From: Vitis vinifera
Lineage: Eukaryota > Streptophyta > Magnoliopsida > Vitales > Vitaceae
DNA length: 64,000 nucleotides
Assembly (NCBI RefSeq): GCF_030704535.1
Contig: NC_081820.1
Location: forward strand, 26,703,001-26,767,000
Reading direction: 5' to 3'
The notes below the pieces were generated by a model. It did no database searches and was not told the origin of the DNA. It worked only from the letters and a program-made list of their open reading frames with translations. Positions 24,701 through 37,414 of the stretch are shown piece by piece. Numbering within the stretch: position 1 is the stretch's first letter; every line of letters begins with the position of its first letter. The translations under genes were made by a program, and so were the position numbers.

Positions 24701-25203
24701 GTGTACTGATCCAGAGGATAACAATGGAGTCTGAGATAATCTCTCCAGTTATGGACCTTCTCCTTATTCACATTAAAGCTGGTTGACAACCTCATTGTCT
24801 TGGTGGGATCATCGGAATACAGCTTCATCTTCTCCTCCACCGGCAGTCTGTAGAACTCATCGGCCACCTCCAACATTTTCTCCATCATTTCTGCAGCTAC
24901 CCCATGATTGATCACCTGGCACAAAAATTAAATCAGTTCATCCATGGAGTCAGTCTCAAACTACTAACATATATATATATATATATGGTTTTGTTTGGAG
25001 ACCTGGAAAAAACCATAGAGCCTGCAAGCATCGGCGATGTGTTGGATGAGTTGGGCCCTGTTTACGTCCTTGCCGAGGTCGATTATGGGGACATGTTTAC
25101 ACTCACTCACTTGGGAGAGTCTCGGCCTCTCCGGCTCTGGCCTGATGTAACTTTGTGGCAAGGTCAAGTACCGGATTCCGGTGGACAACACCTTTGATTC
25201 CAT
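21708..25203 (-). CDS. DMR6: DMR6-like 2-oxoglutarate/Fe(II) dioxygenase (4 exons)
   Basis: Orthologue-like to Arabidopsis DMR6 (downy mildew resistance 6), a cytosolic oxygenase reported to 5-hydroxylate salicylic acid and so dampen defence. Exons on the minus strand: 25203-25003, 24915-24668, 22450-22126 and 21950-21708, all GT-AG, giving 338 residues (DMR6 is about 341). The start is MESKVLSTG; longer readings begin in the leader. Motifs: N-terminal VPIIDL and GFFQVINHG, then WRDYLRLHCYP, substrate-side NYYPPC, iron ligands H213 and D215 in GHTDPNALT and H270 in VWHRA, and 2OG-binding R280/S282 in ERLSVASF. All essential residues are present, so it should be active. Intron 2 is 2.2 kb and filled by duplicated segment I. 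The nearest gene, COMT-B, is on the other strand. Confidence 0.93.
22653..24467. repeat. Duplicated segment I inside DMR6-like intron 2
   Basis: Matches 7370-9275 in direct orientation (see there). It makes up most of intron 2, so either the intron was enlarged by an insertion or the COMT-A flank was built from intron DNA. It contains a decayed Tourist-like MITE at about 23380-23570. Confidence 0.8.
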
Positions 25204-26885
25204 GGACTTATATATGTAGCAACCTAAGGAAAATTGGATAACCACTCTACTAAGCAGCTTCCTGGAAGATGAGTCTGATCACTTGCACTAAAATATACAT
25301 ATATACGTGAATGAAGGGCATGTGGGACAAGTTGGGTTGACTCGATATCTCAAGTCTTCTAGCCACATATTCATCTTACCTTTATCTTGTAGAGATCATT
25401 AATCTTATGTTTCATTCGAAGAAGTATGAGAGAGAGAAAACAATAATTATTAAGGAGAATGACTCCTCCTAGTTGGTTGAAAGAGGAAAAATATGGAAAA
25501 AAAAATCAAATATATTTAAAATTGATTAAAAATTTACATATTTTAAAATTATTTAATTTTTATGGAAGAGTTAAGATAAATAAAATGAATTTAAAGTAAA
25601 TATAAGAATAATTTATAAGATTTATATCATTTTTTTTTATTTTTTTCACTTTTTTTTTTCAATATTCAAAGAATCAAACATAACTTAAAAAAACTAAAAA
25701 TGAATTTTTTTTTTTTAATAGTTGAAACAAAGGGGAAATGGTATTTTCAAATCTAGAAGATTGTCATCTATCATATTTAGCTAAATAATGGTCGAAACTT
25801 CCATATAATCACAATTTTCTTTGTTTTATATCCACAGAAATGATCACACTGTAATGAAACGGTTTTACTTAGAAAACTTGCAGTAAAAATCTTGAAAGCG
25901 AAAGTATATATATAGTAGGACCTACCAAAATTATTGAAAATTATGAAGCTAGCTAGTATGTATACTAATGAGATAATCATATATTCCTAATCAAAAGTAA
26001 TTGTGGGTAGTTATAAATTAAGAGTCTGTTCGTAATCTTTTGAAAAAATACTTGATAGGTGATTTTCATACTTTTAAAAATTATTTTCACTAAAAACGTG
26101 GCCAAGTATGCTCTAAGAATGGCTTCAATGGGGTCGTGTTTTTACATGTGCCGAGGCTAATTTATACATGTGATCATCATGATGAAGGAAAATGAAAAGA
26201 AAATTTGCGGACATGGTTTGCCCATAGAATGTGTCCAAAGGCGGCGGCTGCAGGGAAGAATAGTGGCAAAACGTACCAGATCTCCATTGATAACTTTTGG
26301 ATGAGTTTCAAGTCATATTGGCAAGAATAGTGGCAAAACGTACCAGATCTCCATGGATAACTTTTGGATGAGTTTCAAGTCATATTGGCAAGGATTAATT
26401 TATCAGAAGAAAGACTTGAGATGAAGTTATTACAAAGGTTCATCCAACAAAAGGGACGTCACTAATTAATAAGAAAACTTTGGTAAGTGATGATCTCCTG
26501 CAATGTCAGTGTCATGATGTAGTATGGTATCCCCCCAACCCTCACTACACGTCTCGAGAAAAAAAATCCCACATCGGAATTGAGCCCAAAACACACGCCA
26601 GAGGGTTGGTTACATACATGATGGATAATCACTGTTTGCAATAAGCCAATTGCAATCATTTTGATGTTTTAATGGGAGTAATCTTTGAAAAGTCATAGAA
26701 AGAGGCACCCACCATGCTGAAGGTTTCCACTCCTGCAACTAGACCTGTGATGTCTCGACCTCTTGTAGTGATGCTCATCATCAATAGGAGAAGAGCCAGA
26801 GACTATTGACATAAACAGCCAGGACATACCCTACTTGTCCTTGTGATATCATCAACAATTATTCATGTGACGTCTGCAACTACGG
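25204..26885 (-). promoter_or_regulatory. Upstream region of the DMR6-like gene, duplicated near COMT-B
   Basis: Aligns in inverted orientation to 9276-11945 and 13285-13690, apart from insertions. A W-box core TTGACT lies at 25337-25342, about 135 bp before the ATG; its context 'gagtcaaccca' (gene strand) is kept in the COMT-B copy. WRKY control fits a defence gene, but this is inference from motif and family. Confidence 0.65.
26258..26391. repeat. Two tandem 67-bp units in the far DMR6 upstream region
   Basis: Two nearly identical 67-bp copies containing 'gtggcaaaacgtaccagatc'. The paralogous place near 10820 has one unit, so the doubling came after the segmental duplication. Confidence 0.9.
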
Positions 26886-28780
26886 ATGACAATGAGACAG
26901 ATTTTTTCGAGTACCGATCCCTCCTCACCTCTAAGAAGATGAGTTTAGAATTATAATAAATAGGGACAGATTTGAGATTTTTTAAAATCCAAAACAAGTT
27001 CAGGTAATACTGATAACTCTCGGATGAAGAATTAGAACGAAAAGATCCATTAGATAATGAAGTATTGGTTCTAAGCCTATACTTAACTTATTAGGTCTGC
27101 TTCGGGTTTGAACTCATCTCGTTCAATCGCCTTAGCTGCTAAAGAATGAACTCATCTCGTTCAATCGCCTTAGCTGCTAAAGAATGGATGATAAGAAGGT
27201 AGTCAGAACAGCTTCCATAATGTCCGAGGAGGTTGAATCAATAATAACAGAATAGGCTATGATCGTATCCTCTGCACATTAATCCAGGCCAAGCGTGAAG
27301 GAACTGCTTTGAGAGAAGGGTATTCCTTATCCTACACTAGCTCGTGCTGTTGCCATCCCCATCTGCAACTACACAACTGTCATTTATTTTCCCTTCTGGC
27401 AATACCAATTAAGCTCCAACCACGCAGACTTTCTAGTCAAAATGCTTTTCTAATTGTGGATGGATATTTCTAATTTAATTTCCCTTTACCGTCCTGGGTC
27501 TCGACCATTCCATAACATCCGTGACAATAGGTGAGTGGGTGGTTCTGGGTGGTTCCCATCAGACCCAGTACATTGGATTTATGAGATCATTTCCCATGTG
27601 CGCGGTTAATGTTATGCACTGGGTCCTCTCTGAGATGCTTTTTTTCCTTAATTTCCACATATATGCCATAAAAGGGTTCAGCTCTTGTCGAGTGGCGGAC
27701 ACTTTCCAGCTGCATGTGAAGCCAATATAGAAATGGATGAAAATTCTCCACGGAAGCATGTGACACGTAGTGAGACACATGATCCCTTTAATTTCTCTCT
27801 CCCGCAATCCCCGGCTCATAATCGCTCGTAATCTTATAAATATTATCTTATCTAGAAGGATTTCATACATATATAATATTATAAATTTTTTCTTCTACTC
27901 AATTTGAGATATTATAATAACCACTTAAATGGTTCAAAGTAAATAATTTCTACATAATTGAAAAGGAGTTATTATAAATGATGTTAGATTCTTGATTTTA
28001 GTATGAGAGTTCGTTTAACCCTACAAAGATATTTGTTTATTTGGTTTCATAATATTTATTATACTTACATAAAAATGATATCCTATAATAGATGTGAAAA
28101 AAAGTTTATGATATCATAAATATTGGTTCTTTTTATAATCATATAAATATATTTTAAAGTTGTCGGGATTTAAAGGACTCAGAACCGATAATATTTATAA
28201 CGGGTGGTTACAATTCTAATCCAAATTGCAAGTTGAGAAGTATTAATTACAATCCTAACCCTAATTGCAAGTTGTGAAGTAGTAGCTAGATATGAGGAGT
28301 TGAATCCTTGTAGATGCTGACAAGGCAAGTTAAAGCGATGACTGTTATAATGTAAAATATAAAGAAAGTCGTTGTCCACCCAGTAGTTCTTTCTTATCTA
28401 CACACTACTATGAAAGAGTATGAGCTCATCTTTTCCTTATCCACACCCATAGCAAGGCCGTGGATGTCAATTAAGTTCAAGTTTATCAACTATAGTGAGG
28501 ATGGGTGATGGAGGACTTAACCAAAAATTATGAACCCATTCAAATAATTCTCAGGTCAAGACATTTTGGCGTACATATACATAGAGAATTGCCAGACTGT
28601 GAAGCATGTGATGCCAGAGATGACGGCAAGGGTGTCCTTGTGAACCTACGTCACGCTATGACAGCAGTTGTAGAAAAAATCGCCCACTTCTGGACATGTC
28701 TCAAGGTCTCCACATGTGATCTTCTAGCTTGCTTGTTGGAGTTAAATTGGATTATTGTCGCCATTATCATATAGTTACTT
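26886..28780. other. Intergenic DNA with short repeats, no gene recognised
   Basis: A 38-bp tandem pair lies at about 27111-27186 ('aactcatctcgttcaatcgc' repeated). The start (26886-27050) resembles a decayed hAT end of the 'gatgacaatgagac' type. A 89-codon open frame at 28505-28774 resembles nothing I know and has no clear gene structure around it; I do not call it a gene. Confidence 0.5.
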
Positions 28781-28784
28781 AAAA

Positions 28785-28990
28785 AGGGCGTTTGACAATA
28801 TTTTTAGATAGTATAAAGAATGTTTTAAAAAAAATCAAGGTGTTCGATAAAATTTATAAAATATTTAAAAAAAAAATTAAATTATTTGTAATATTTTCTT
28901 AAAAAACATTTGATAAATGATTATTTAGAAAACAATTATAAAAGAAACAATTTTACTAAAAATATTACAAAACATATTCTTATTAGAAAA
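28785..28990. mobile_element. Decayed Tourist-like MITE
   Basis: Left end 'ggcgtttgacaatattttta' and inverse-like right end 'aaaatattacaaaacatattc' belong to the same family as 11000-11216. Confidence 0.5.
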
Positions 28991-29099
28991 TGAGTTGAAA
29001 ACAAGGACACACAAAACCTCTGAGATTGATCGAGTCATTTCTGCTGATTATTGATGATAATATGATTTTTCTACAACCATTTGTCTTAGCCTCATTTTT

Positions 29100-30782
29100 T
29101 TTAGCACTCTATCCTTAGACCTTGGATTATATGCGTCCCTTTTTTCCCTGGTTAGCTTTCAAACTCATCTACATGTATTTGTCGGGTTGTCTGCATATTG
29201 AATTGGGAATCAATTTGATTTGGATTTAAACATGATTGACGTCTATTTGTCTGGTATTCCATGTCGGTTAGGGAAAAAGTTTCTACCACTATATATGTAG
29301 TGGGCTCCTTTACGACCCATTCCCTTTTGTAACAACCTTAAAATGTGTTTACTCATATAAGAGGAAAAATATCTACTAATTAAAAGGAGATGATTGTGCA
29401 TATAATATTAGAAACTTCTTCTCCTAACTACATAATCACCCCTCATGTTAGATTAGTTTTGATAACATTTGTAATAATCCACTTCCTCTTATATAGATAT
29501 CATTTAATCGATCATCTAAAGACTATAATTAATCCTTTTACATGGAATATAAACAAACCTAAAGATATTACATGAAGCTTCATAATTTATTCTCCTACAT
29601 ATATCACTAAAGCTCTCCACATTTATATTAATGTAATTCTTTTGAGTTAAAAAAACAATCTTTCAAACTTTCGATTGAAAAGCTATACAAACTATTGTGC
29701 TAGCAAAAACTTCAATGCAAATATATTAATATAAAAATATAAAAATCAAACAGTCCATATACCAAAGTACATAACGTTTTAAAGTGGTTCAATCAATCGT
29801 GCTTACATCCATGAAAGAAAATTTTAGCATACCATAGGATAAAAAAATAGCTATAGATATTATATATCAAAACATTCCATGTTCTCCCTTATTTTATATT
29901 CACACCTTGAAAAATAAACTTTTTTGTTTCCATAGAGTATCTTTCATTTTTTTTTCTCATATCTCTATCTATCACATATAATTTTTATAAGTCTATCTTT
30001 ATCTTATAATATTTTCTTTTTATGACTTATAATATCTGTGAAGATATTCTAAGTAGTTATTATTATTATTATTATTATCTTTCATATAAACACAAAATTA
30101 TATCTCAACTAGTAATTCGAGATACTTTCTACCACAAACTTAAACAAACTCCTTTTAACTTGTTGAAGACATTAACAGAAAATTAAACTTGGCCAACCCC
30201 ACAATAGACCTATCAACAGAAGGAAGTCATTTTCTCTTTCTTAATTTCTTAGCCTCTTTCTAAACCTACCCTACATTGTTGTTCCGATATCTCATTCCTA
30301 ACAGAGACTTGAAAATAGAGAAACATCCACACAACAGATAACAAAACTAAAATTGCATCATTTTTCCATGGCTAGCTATTGAGCTCATATACCTACATTC
30401 ATTGGCTTGTCTTGTCTCTATATTGAGCAATTGGGAATTGATTTGATTTGAACTCAAAGGTGATTGATGTCTACCTATTTGGTATCCCTTGTGGAGAAAG
30501 AAGTTTTTTCCACTATATAGTTAGTGGATTCCTTTAGGGTCCATTACTTTTTGTAGAGACCCTAAAATGTGTCTACTTAATTAAGATGACATATGTATGT
30601 ATGTGTGTATATATATACAAAACTGATTTTGATAACATTTTTCATAGCCCGCTTTCTCTTATATAGAAATTATTCAACTAGCCATTTAGTTCCTACAATT
30701 AATTTTTTTATGTGGAATATAAAGGAATTAGAAGATACTTACATAAAGTTTCACACTTGATTTTCCTACATATATAGTTAAA
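29100..30782. repeat. Tandem 1.25-kb duplication, split by the Ty3/gypsy element
   Basis: About 29100-30340 is repeated as 30350-30782 plus 36593-37330. Examples: 'ttgggaatcaatttgatttgg' and 'ttgggaattgatttgatttg'; 'taatgtaattcttttga' on both sides. The retrotransposon sits in the second unit and the first unit shows the uninterrupted order. No coding sequence recognised in the unit. Confidence 0.75.
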
Positions 30783-31336
30783 TGTCACGGACTTAGTCTT
30801 TTCCTAAGCTCGTGTGACACTTAGATAAGTCAAGACCTTTGAGCTTGCTAAGTCAACCTTACTCTCGATGCTTAACTTGCTAGACTAAGATGCTCACGAC
30901 TTAGAAGCTTTAAAAGGCGTAGTAGGCAACTTTTAAAGAATGGAAACTTTTATTGCTCAAAGGAAGCTTTACAAGTGCTTTGGGAACTCACTTGTTTGGT
31001 GTCTTGGCCAAATGAGGCATTCACCTATTTATAGACACCAATGGAACTCTCTGGAACCTTGGAGGGTTCCTTACAAATCAAGAAGATTCTAGAATACCCT
31101 ATACAATTCTATGTACAAGCCTATGTACAAGAATATACAAGATATCTCTAGAATTCTCTAGAAAGCCTTGGACTCCTCTCATGCTTTCCACCATATTGTA
31201 GAGATGTGTGGACTTCTCTAGGTATCTTTAGAATCTTCCACACTTTTCTCATTAATGACTAAGTGTAGGAGTCTTCAGAAGCTTCCTAGGCTCTATATAA
31301 ACCTATGAAGAGGCTCATTTGAAGCATCCCATGACA
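30783..31336 (-). repeat. 3' LTR of the Ty3/gypsy element
   Basis: 554 bp, TGTCA...TGACA. Same length as the partner LTR at 36039-36592. Confidence 0.93.
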
Positions 31337-31512
31337 TTCTCCCCCACCTAAGCCGCATACGTCCTCGTTGCGCCTTTCGCCTAAAACCGCTCAATCTACT
31401 CCTAGAACTACCATAGTGCATCTACTAGCTCCCAACTAGCCTCGCTCTTTGGCATTCCTTTCCATTTCACTAAGTACTCCATAGCAGGAGACACGCATCG
31501 TCTCCTGATGAC

Positions 31513-32475
31513 TCAGTTTGCAATAATGTGTTTTACCACCTTGTCATAGGAGGTCACAACCGATGTAGGTGCCCTCTTAGAAAACCCTCGGCTTGGATCA
31601 TCCTTGTCTTCATGATATGGTTTCAAGTAACTTATGTGAAAGACAGGATAAATCTTCAACCTTGGTGGTAACTCAACTTTATAGGACACTTTGTCGACCT
31701 TCCCAAGTATGAGAAAGAGTCCTTCATACCTCCTCACAAGGCCCTTATGCACCGATCTTAATGACTTGAATTGTTGAGGAAGGAGTTTAACAAGCACCAT
31801 GTCTCCAACCTTATACTCTGTGTGACATCGCTTTTTTTCAGCCCATTTTTTCATTTTCCTAGCGACCTTATACAAGTATGAGAGTGCTATGTTAGCTTGC
31901 TCGTACCACCCCTTTGCGAACTTAAAAGACACTGGACTTCTCCTCGTATAGCCTATTGTTAGTGTGTGAGGAGTTAATGGTTGTTGCCCTATGGCTAGCT
32001 CAAACAGGCTCTTGTTGGTTGCCTTACTTATTTGCAAGTTGTATGAGAACTAAGCTATATCTAGCAACTTAGCTCAATCCTTTTGGTTGGCACTCATGAA
32101 GTGCCTCAAGTATAGCTCTAGTAAGACGGTCATCCTCTCAGTCTGCCTATTTGTCTGCGGGTGAAAGCTTGTGGAGAAGTGAAGCTCTGAACCCATAAAC
32201 TTGAAGAGTTTCATCCAAAACTTCCTAGTGAAACGCAGATCGTGATCACTGATAATGTACTTAGGCAACCCACAATACTTGACTATGTGCTTTAAGAATA
32301 GTCTTGTCGTCTCCTCCACAGTGTAGTTAGTCGGGGTTGCTATGAAGGTCACATACTTAGAGAACCTGCTCACTACTACCATGATAGAGTCATTGTCCTC
32401 TGACTTGGGCAGCTCGATGATGAAGTCCATGGTGACGCTGTCCCATGGGCGCTCTACTATTGGTAGTGGTTCCAA
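31513..32475 (-). pseudogene. Integrase region of the Ty3/gypsy element
   Basis: Two reading frames, 32475-32074 and 32037-31513, cover the integrase core (MDFIIELPKSEDNDSIMVVV, then HFSTSFHPQTNRQTER near its third acidic residue) and the C-terminal part ending FHISYLKPYHED, which is typical of gypsy integrases. An in-frame stop separates them. Upstream, 32480-32700 carries the decayed zinc-finger region. Not functional. Confidence 0.85.
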
Positions 32476-32899
32476 CAGGCCTCTAGGCTATTGTTGTTAC
32501 ACCTTGTCTTGTTGGCACACAAGACAAGTCCTCACATAAGCCTCAACTTCATCCCGTATTTGAGGCCAATAGTAAGTTGACTCAAGTAGTGCCCTCATGG
32601 GTCGTTGCCCAAGGTGCCCAACCTACTTGGTGTCATGGCATTCCTTAATTAGATTCCACCTTATGTTCCCTCACTTAGGCAAATAGAGTTGTCTCCCTTT
32701 AGTGTAGAGTAGGTCGTCCACCACCTAATACCGCTTAGTTTTCCCTTCATGAGCTAGGACGATGAGACTCTTAGCCATTAGATCATGTTGTTGCCTCTTT
32801 CTTAGAAGATCCATTATGTCTCTTTGTGGCTGACTCGTCATGGATGCTAGTTCTGCCTTACAGCTTAGGGCGTTGGCCACATGATTAGCACTTCTTGGC

Positions 32900-34082
32900 T
32901 TATACTATAGCGTATAGTTGAACTCAGCTAGGAAGTCTTGCCACCTAGCTTGCTTAAGACTTAACTTTTTCTGTGTTTAGAAGTAGCTAGTGGCAACATT
33001 GTCGGTTTTCACTATGAAGTGAAACCCTAGAAGATAGTAGCTCAAGATGCGCAAACAATGGATGATGGTGGTCATCTCATTTTCTTGCACTGTCTAGCGT
33101 CTCTCTATGTCATTTAGTTTGTGGCTCTCGAAGGTGATCAGATGTCTTTCTTGCATAAGGACTTCCCCAATAGTTAAGTTTGAGGCATCTGTGTGTACCT
33201 CAAAAACCTTGGTGTGGTCAGGTAGTGCCAACACCGATTTCTCAGTCACAACTTTCTTTAGATGTTCAAAGGCTTGTTGGCACCTTTCATCCCATTCCTA
33301 TGCCTTGTTCTTATTAAAAAGATCAGTGAGTGGAGCTGCCCTTGCCGAATAGCCCTTGATGAACCGCCGATAGTAATTAACTAAACCAAGGAAATATCTT
33401 AGTTGAGGTACCTTGGTTGGTGGATCCCATTCTTGGATGGCTTTCACATTGCTATTATCCATCATCAGTTTGCCATTTTTGATGTGATGCCCTAGGAAGC
33501 TTACTTCTTCCTTAGCAAATGAGTATTTTTCCTTCTTTACATATAGCTCGTTCTGCCTTAGGATCTTGAAGACCTTCCTTAAATGTTCTATGTGCTTTTT
33601 CAAAGTGTTACTGTAGATGATTATGTCATCCAAGTACACTACCACGAACTTGTCTAAATATGGGTGGAAGATCTTATTCATGAGTATGCAGAACGTCGTT
33701 GGGGCATTGGTAAGGTTGAAGTGCATCAATAAGAACTCGTATGAGCCATACCTGATCACACATGTAGTTTCGGCTCATCTTCTTTCGCAATCCTTACTTG
33801 GTAGTAGCCCAACCTTAAGTATTGCTTCGTGAAGTGTCTTACCCTACCAAGTTGATCGAACAAGTCAATGATGAGCGGAATAGGGTACTTGTTCTTTACC
33901 GTCACTTTGTTGAGTGCTCGGTAGTCGATGCACATTCGTAGGGACCCATCATGTTTCTTTTGAAACAAGACCGACGCGCCATAAGGAGCTTTGGATGGTT
34001 GGATGAGTCTTGCGTCTAACAACTCCTTAAGTTGTCTTCTTAGCTCCTCCAGCTCAGGTAGCGCCATTTTGTATGGCCCCAT
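32900..34082 (-). pseudogene. Reverse transcriptase / RNase H region
   Basis: 34082-33756 carries the N-terminal fingers ([20 protein letters not shown]) and 33759-33298 the palm with the catalytic YLDD and NYYRRFIKGYS. A frameshift lies between them. The RNase H part (about 33297-32900) has several stops. Not functional. Confidence 0.87.
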
Positions 34083-34268
34083 AGCAACGGGCTTAGCTCT
34101 CGACTCTTACACGATCTTGTGATCCTCCTCTCTTCTAGGAGGGAGTCTTTTAGGCAACTCGGGTAGAATCATGTCCTTGACCTCATCAAGAACTTCCTCG
34201 ATTTCCTTAGGCATGGGTCCTCCCAACCCATCATCCCTTTCTTCCTTAAGGGTGGCAAGGTAGGTCAC

Positions 34269-34790
34269 CTATTTTCTCTTTAACCCTTTCTTTACTTGCA
34301 TAGCCGATAACAGAGGGGTTTTGGGAAAACCTTCGATGACCGTAAGGATCATGTATGGTTTCTCCTCCTCTAAGATAGCCATTGAGCGTAATAAGGGTAG
34401 TGGCACGACCTTGACCTTCTGTAGGAAGTCCATCCCAAGTACCATCTCGAAGTCATCCATGGGTGCCACTGTGAAGTTGATTCTTCCTTCTCAAGAGCCA
34501 ATGTGCATAGCTACCCTATGAGCTACTCCGTGTGATGGCTTGGCAGCTAAATTAACTACCTTGAGCCAACCTCATTCCTTGGATGCTTGGAGCTCTAGCC
34601 TCTTTGCCTCATCCTCCGAGACAAAGTTATGAGTGATACCAGTGTCCACCAAGACCTTGGTGGCTTTCCCATTTACAAGGGCCTCTACATACATTAGCCC
34701 TTTGTTTTGAGGCGTCTTAGGCACCAGTTTGGCTTTGAGAGTGTTTAGGAGTTGTAATGATCCCACACGAGCATTGCCCCTCCTTCTCAT
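34269..34790 (-). pseudogene. Aspartic protease region
   Basis: ALVNGKATKVLVDTGITHNF contains the active-site DTG, followed by VLGMDFL in a separate frame segment. Stops divide the two. Not functional. Confidence 0.85.
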
Positions 34791-34799
34791 TTTCCTCGA

Positions 34800-35570
34800 T
34801 CATAACATTTAGGATTTTCCTCTTGGGGTAGTCTCGCGCCTAGTGTGGCCCATCACATAGAAAGCAATTGGTCTTGGGTGTGAACTCCTTTTGTTTGTTT
34901 TTACCCTTACCATCCTTGCCACTAGAGGTCTTACTTGATCATTCATTAGGGGTATACCCCCTTAATCCATCGTATCTTCTACCTTTGGCATGATTAACCT
35001 TGGATTGTGGCTTGGGCTTGGAGGATTCTCCTTTTTTATATTCCACCAAGGACTCTACTATTACCATGGTCATGGCTAGGTCTTGGACACCACGTCTCCT
35101 CAACTCTTGCTTGGTCCAGTTTTGCAAGTTGTCCATAAAGTTGAATAGTAGCTCATCCTCGGACATGTTGGGTATCTCAAGCATAAGCATAAAGAACTCT
35201 TTGACATACTCATGGATCGAGCCCGTGTGCTTAAGATGCTTCATATTCTTCCTTGCTAGGTAAACAACATCCTCAAAGTAGAATTTCTTTTTGATTTCTC
35301 GCTTAAAGACATCCCATGTGTCTATGGTGCATGTTTTTATATATATATATATATATATATATCGGTAAACCTCTGACACCACCATAGAGTAACATTATAA
35401 GTGACGTAGAGGGTCGCAGTGCATACCTTAGTGGATTCATCTGTTAGTGCGATAACCTTAAAGTAGCGCTCCATGTGCCACAAGAAGTTATCCAACTCCT
35501 TGGCATCTCTCTTGCCACTGAACATGTGTGACTTGGGCACCTCCACCCTTGGTGCCTCATGAATGGCCAT
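34800..35570 (-). pseudogene. gag region with a (TA)n interruption and zinc knuckle
   Basis: Gag-type sequence in two parts (35570-35337 and 35385-34939; DTWDVFKREIKKKF, EYVKEF, RRRGVQDL) is split by a TA microsatellite at about 35338-35361 that has shifted the frame. A decayed CCHC knuckle follows near 34830-34870. Confidence 0.8.
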
Positions 35571-36022
35571 GACTCACGCTGATATAATAGTCTTGTAGAT
35601 GGCCAGCTCTTATAGAATCTCCTAGTCTCGAGTCTCCATGCGAGCAGCCAAGGCCTCCATCCTTGACTCCATACTAGCGAACATGATCATGACCTTGTCT
35701 TAGAAGGACATGAACTCCTCATGTGACACCGGTTGAACTTGTAAGCCTAGCACCACCTCACAAAGGTCTTAGATCTACTCCCTTAGATCCTCTAATCCCT
35801 TCTCCATGCCTTGCTTGATCAAGTCCACCACTTCCGGGGTGTTTGCCATGACTAGCTCTACCTTGGCTAGTCCTGCCTCCATGTTGGCAATGACATCACA
35901 AGATCTATTTTTCCTGTTTCTGCCCTATGCAGTAGACTTGGTCTCCCTTCCACGGGTTTGCTCGCTAGTCTTTTTTATATTGGAACCCGACATGCTTCTT
36001 TTACTATGCCCGCTTCATAGCC

Positions 36023-36036
36023 GCGCTTTGATACCA
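36023..36036 (-). other. Primer binding site (tRNA-Met type)
   Basis: On the minus strand, ATTGGTATCAAAGC follows directly after the 5' LTR; it is one mismatch from the usual initiator-tRNA-Met complement TGGTATCAGAGC. Confidence 0.8.
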
Positions 36037-36038
36037 AT

Positions 36039-36592
36039 TGTCATAGACTTAGTCTTTTTCTAAGCTCGTGCGACACTTAGACAAGTCAAGACCCTTGAGC
36101 TTGCTAAGTCAACCTTACTCCCGATGCTTAGTTTGCTAGGATAAGATGCTCACGACTTGGAAGCTTTAGAAGACGTAGTAGACAACTCTTAAATAATGGA
36201 GGTTTTTATTGCTCAAAGGAAGCTTTACAAGTGCTTTAGGAACTCACTTGCTTGGTACCTTGGCCAAATGAGGTTCTCACCTATTTATAGGCACCAATGG
36301 AACTCTTTGGAACCTTGGAGGGTTCCTTACAAATCAAGAAGATTTTAGAATGCCTTACACAATTCTATGTACAAACCTATGTACAAGAATATACAAGAGA
36401 TCTTTAGAATTTTCTAGAAAGCCTTGGACTCCTCTCATGCCTTCCACCATAGTGTAGAGATGTGTGGACTTCTCTAGATATCTCTAGAATCTTCCACACT
36501 CTTCCCATTAATGGCTAAGTGTATGAGTCTCCAAAAACTTCCTAGGCTCTATATAAACCTATGGAAAGGCTCATTTGAAGCATATTTTGACA
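36039..36592 (-). repeat. 5' LTR of the Ty3/gypsy element
   Basis: 554 bp, TGTCA...TGACA. It contains 'ctatataaacc' and 'ctatttataggc', candidate TATA boxes on either strand. Confidence 0.93.
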
Positions 36593-37406
36593 TAAAACTC
36601 TTAATCTTTACATTGTAATTCTTTTGATTTTTATTGTTGAACCTTTCAAAATGGCTAAAAGAACAATCTAACTTTCAATTAAAAAAACTATACAAATTGT
36701 AGTGCTAACGAAAGGTACAATGCAAATATGCTAATGCTAGAACACAAAGATCAAACAATATCTATATATAAAGGTACACAATGTTTCAATGAACCATACC
36801 TATATTCACAGATGAAAAAAAAAAAATTCAGTATATGTAAAAAATTTTATAAAAAAAAATACATATACAACTATTAGATACCAAAATACCCCAAATTCCC
36901 ACCTCTTTTATATCTATGTCTTGAACAACAAGCTCTATTTCTTCATTGAATATGTCCAACTCTTCTTCACATCTCTATCTACCACATATAATTTTCATAA
37001 GTCTATTCATATTTTATAATTTTTTTCCTTTCATGACTTATTATATCTATAAAGATATTCTTAATAGTTTTCTTTACCATATATAAAAAAATTTAATAAA
37101 AGAATAAAAAATCATATCTCAATTAGGAATTTGAGACGTTTTCCACCACAAACTTCAAACTTAAACAATCTCCTTCTAACTCGTTAGACATTATCTTCCC
37201 CCACCCCCCCACACTAGACTCAGTCAATAGAAGGGGTCTCTTTCTTAATTTCCTAACCTCTTTGTAAACCCACTGTACATTATTCTTATGATATCTCATT
37301 CCTAACAAAGACTTGAAAATAGAGATACCGTACCTCAAATTGTGTTATTTTGATTGTCAAGAAGAAGCAATGGAAAACTCAAATCTATAGGAACACTCTC
37401 TAGTCT
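36593..37406. repeat. Remainder of the second 1.25-kb tandem unit
   Basis: Matches about 29600-30330. It lies beyond the retrotransposon. No gene. Confidence 0.7.
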
Positions 37407-37414
37407 GGGACGAT

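Larger units (their letters stand above)
30783..36592 (-). mobile_element. Ty3/gypsy LTR retrotransposon, decayed
   Basis: A 5810-bp element read on the minus strand: two 554-bp LTRs beginning TGTCA and ending TGACA, a tRNA-Met type primer site, gag, protease, reverse transcriptase, RNase H and integrase in gypsy order. Every domain has stops or frameshifts. By hand I counted about 54 differences between the LTRs, so roughly 90% identity, mostly transitions; this is an old insertion. TAAA flanks both ends (5-mers TTAAA and TAAAA). Confidence 0.93.

Noticed and set aside
24904-25197. + strand open frame over the DMR6-like first exons
   Set aside because: Antisense shadow of exons 1 and 2.
30061-30077. 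Short (TTA)n tract
   Set aside because: Ordinary microsatellite, too short to list.
30778-36597. Perfect 5-bp target duplication for the Ty3/gypsy element
   Set aside because: The pentamers are TTAAA and TAAAA; only TAAA is shared, so I do not claim a perfect duplication.
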